Shown in pieces: positions 63,863-64,000 of a DNA stretch of 64,000 nt. Position numbers and translations under genes: made by a program. The notes under the pieces were generated by a model. The model did no database searches and was not told where the DNA came from. It saw only the letters and a program-made list of their open reading frames with translations. The stretch comes from Gemmatimonadota bacterium (lineage in GTDB: Bacteria; Gemmatimonadota; Gemmatimonadetes; Longimicrobiales; Gaopeijiaceae). Within the stretch, counting starts at the first letter, position 1. Each line of letters starts with the position of its first letter. The stretch is from the NCBI GenBank assembly GCA_029863645.1, contig JAOTVA010000004.1:1-64000 (forward strand), written 5' to 3'.

Positions 63863-64000
63863 GTGAACGAGTCTCTCGACCTGCTGGTCGTCATGGCGCA
63901 CCCGGACGACGCGGAGCTCCTGTGCGGGGGCATGCTCATCAAGACGGCTGCGCTCGGTAAGCGTGTGGGTGTGCTCGACCTGTCGTCGGGTGAGATGGGC
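63863..64000 (+). CDS. bshB1: PIG-L/LmbE-family deacetylase, probable BshB1, N-terminal part
   Basis: The frame starts with GTG at 63863, preceded by GAGGAGG, and runs past the window end. The 46 visible residues contain the zinc-binding [17 protein letters not shown] motif of PIG-L deacetylases, and the LDLSSGEMG stretch resembles the LTxGExGTRG block of BshB1, the GlcNAc-malate deacetylase of bacillithiol synthesis. It lies 10 bases after the permease gene. Confidence 0.8.
   Translation, partial: MNESLDLLVVMAHPDDAELLCGGMLIKTAALGKRVGVLDLSSGEMG

Overview
The window is a chromosomal segment of a high-GC, Gram-negative-type bacterium: it encodes RseP, a TonB-dependent receptor, a TolC-family protein and several lipoprotein or signal-peptide proteins. 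I see no tRNA, rRNA, CRISPR array, insertion sequence or prophage. The mix of features fits Gemmatimonadota or a near relative best: a short sigma-70 without region 1.1, an 'alternative' GlmU-like protein beside a GDP-mannose pyrophosphorylase, a transhydrogenase with split alpha subunit, an M16 peptidase after pnp, and a giant NtrY-like kinase. That placement is inference; no marker tree could be run.

Layout. 1-12229 (minus strand) holds murA and a coiled-coil protein, a Rho-independent terminator, and then the nusA-infB superoperon: rimP, nusA, ylxQ, infB, ylxP, rbfA, truB, ribF, rpsO, pnp and the start of an M16 peptidase. 12509-16161 (plus) holds an EIIA-like protein, a PII-like protein and a CPA2 antiporter in tight order, then a DUF948-like membrane protein and a zinc phospholipase C-like protein. 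16230-24666 (minus) is a lipoprotein-serS-kinase-pcrA-gatC-gatA-gatB operon with nearly every junction overlapping. 24860-28352 (plus) is a receiver-only regulator, manC, a GlmU-like protein and a YycJ-type hydrolase. 28349-38283 (minus) holds lepB and rpoD, then a strong promoter and rplM-rpsI-rpsB-tsf-pyrH-frr-uppS-cdsA-dxr-rseP. 38429-39190 (plus) is a matrixin-like protease.

39187-47066 (minus) runs comM, EamA transporter, MscS channel, thpR and an NtrX-like regulator, then a cobalamin riboswitch controlling a BtuB-like receptor. 47209-50059 (plus) is pntAA-pntAB-pntB. 50070-54868 (minus) is a 1362-residue NtrY-like kinase followed by an RsbRD-like protein. 54965-55711 (plus) is a secreted unknown. 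55720-57757 (minus) is an OmpR-type two-component pair, divergent from a small secreted protein (57969-58400). The end of the window (58573-64000, plus) is an exporter set (TolC, HlyD, two FtsX-type permeases with no ATPase between them) and the start of a PIG-L/BshB1 deacetylase.

Most of the window is housekeeping: translation, envelope precursor synthesis and protein quality control. The best leads for something new are the EIIA/PII-like/antiporter module, the giant NtrY, a MurA whose catalytic cysteine is aspartate, the riboswitch with a visible Shine-Dalgarno-sequestering hairpin, and the ATPase-less permease pair.
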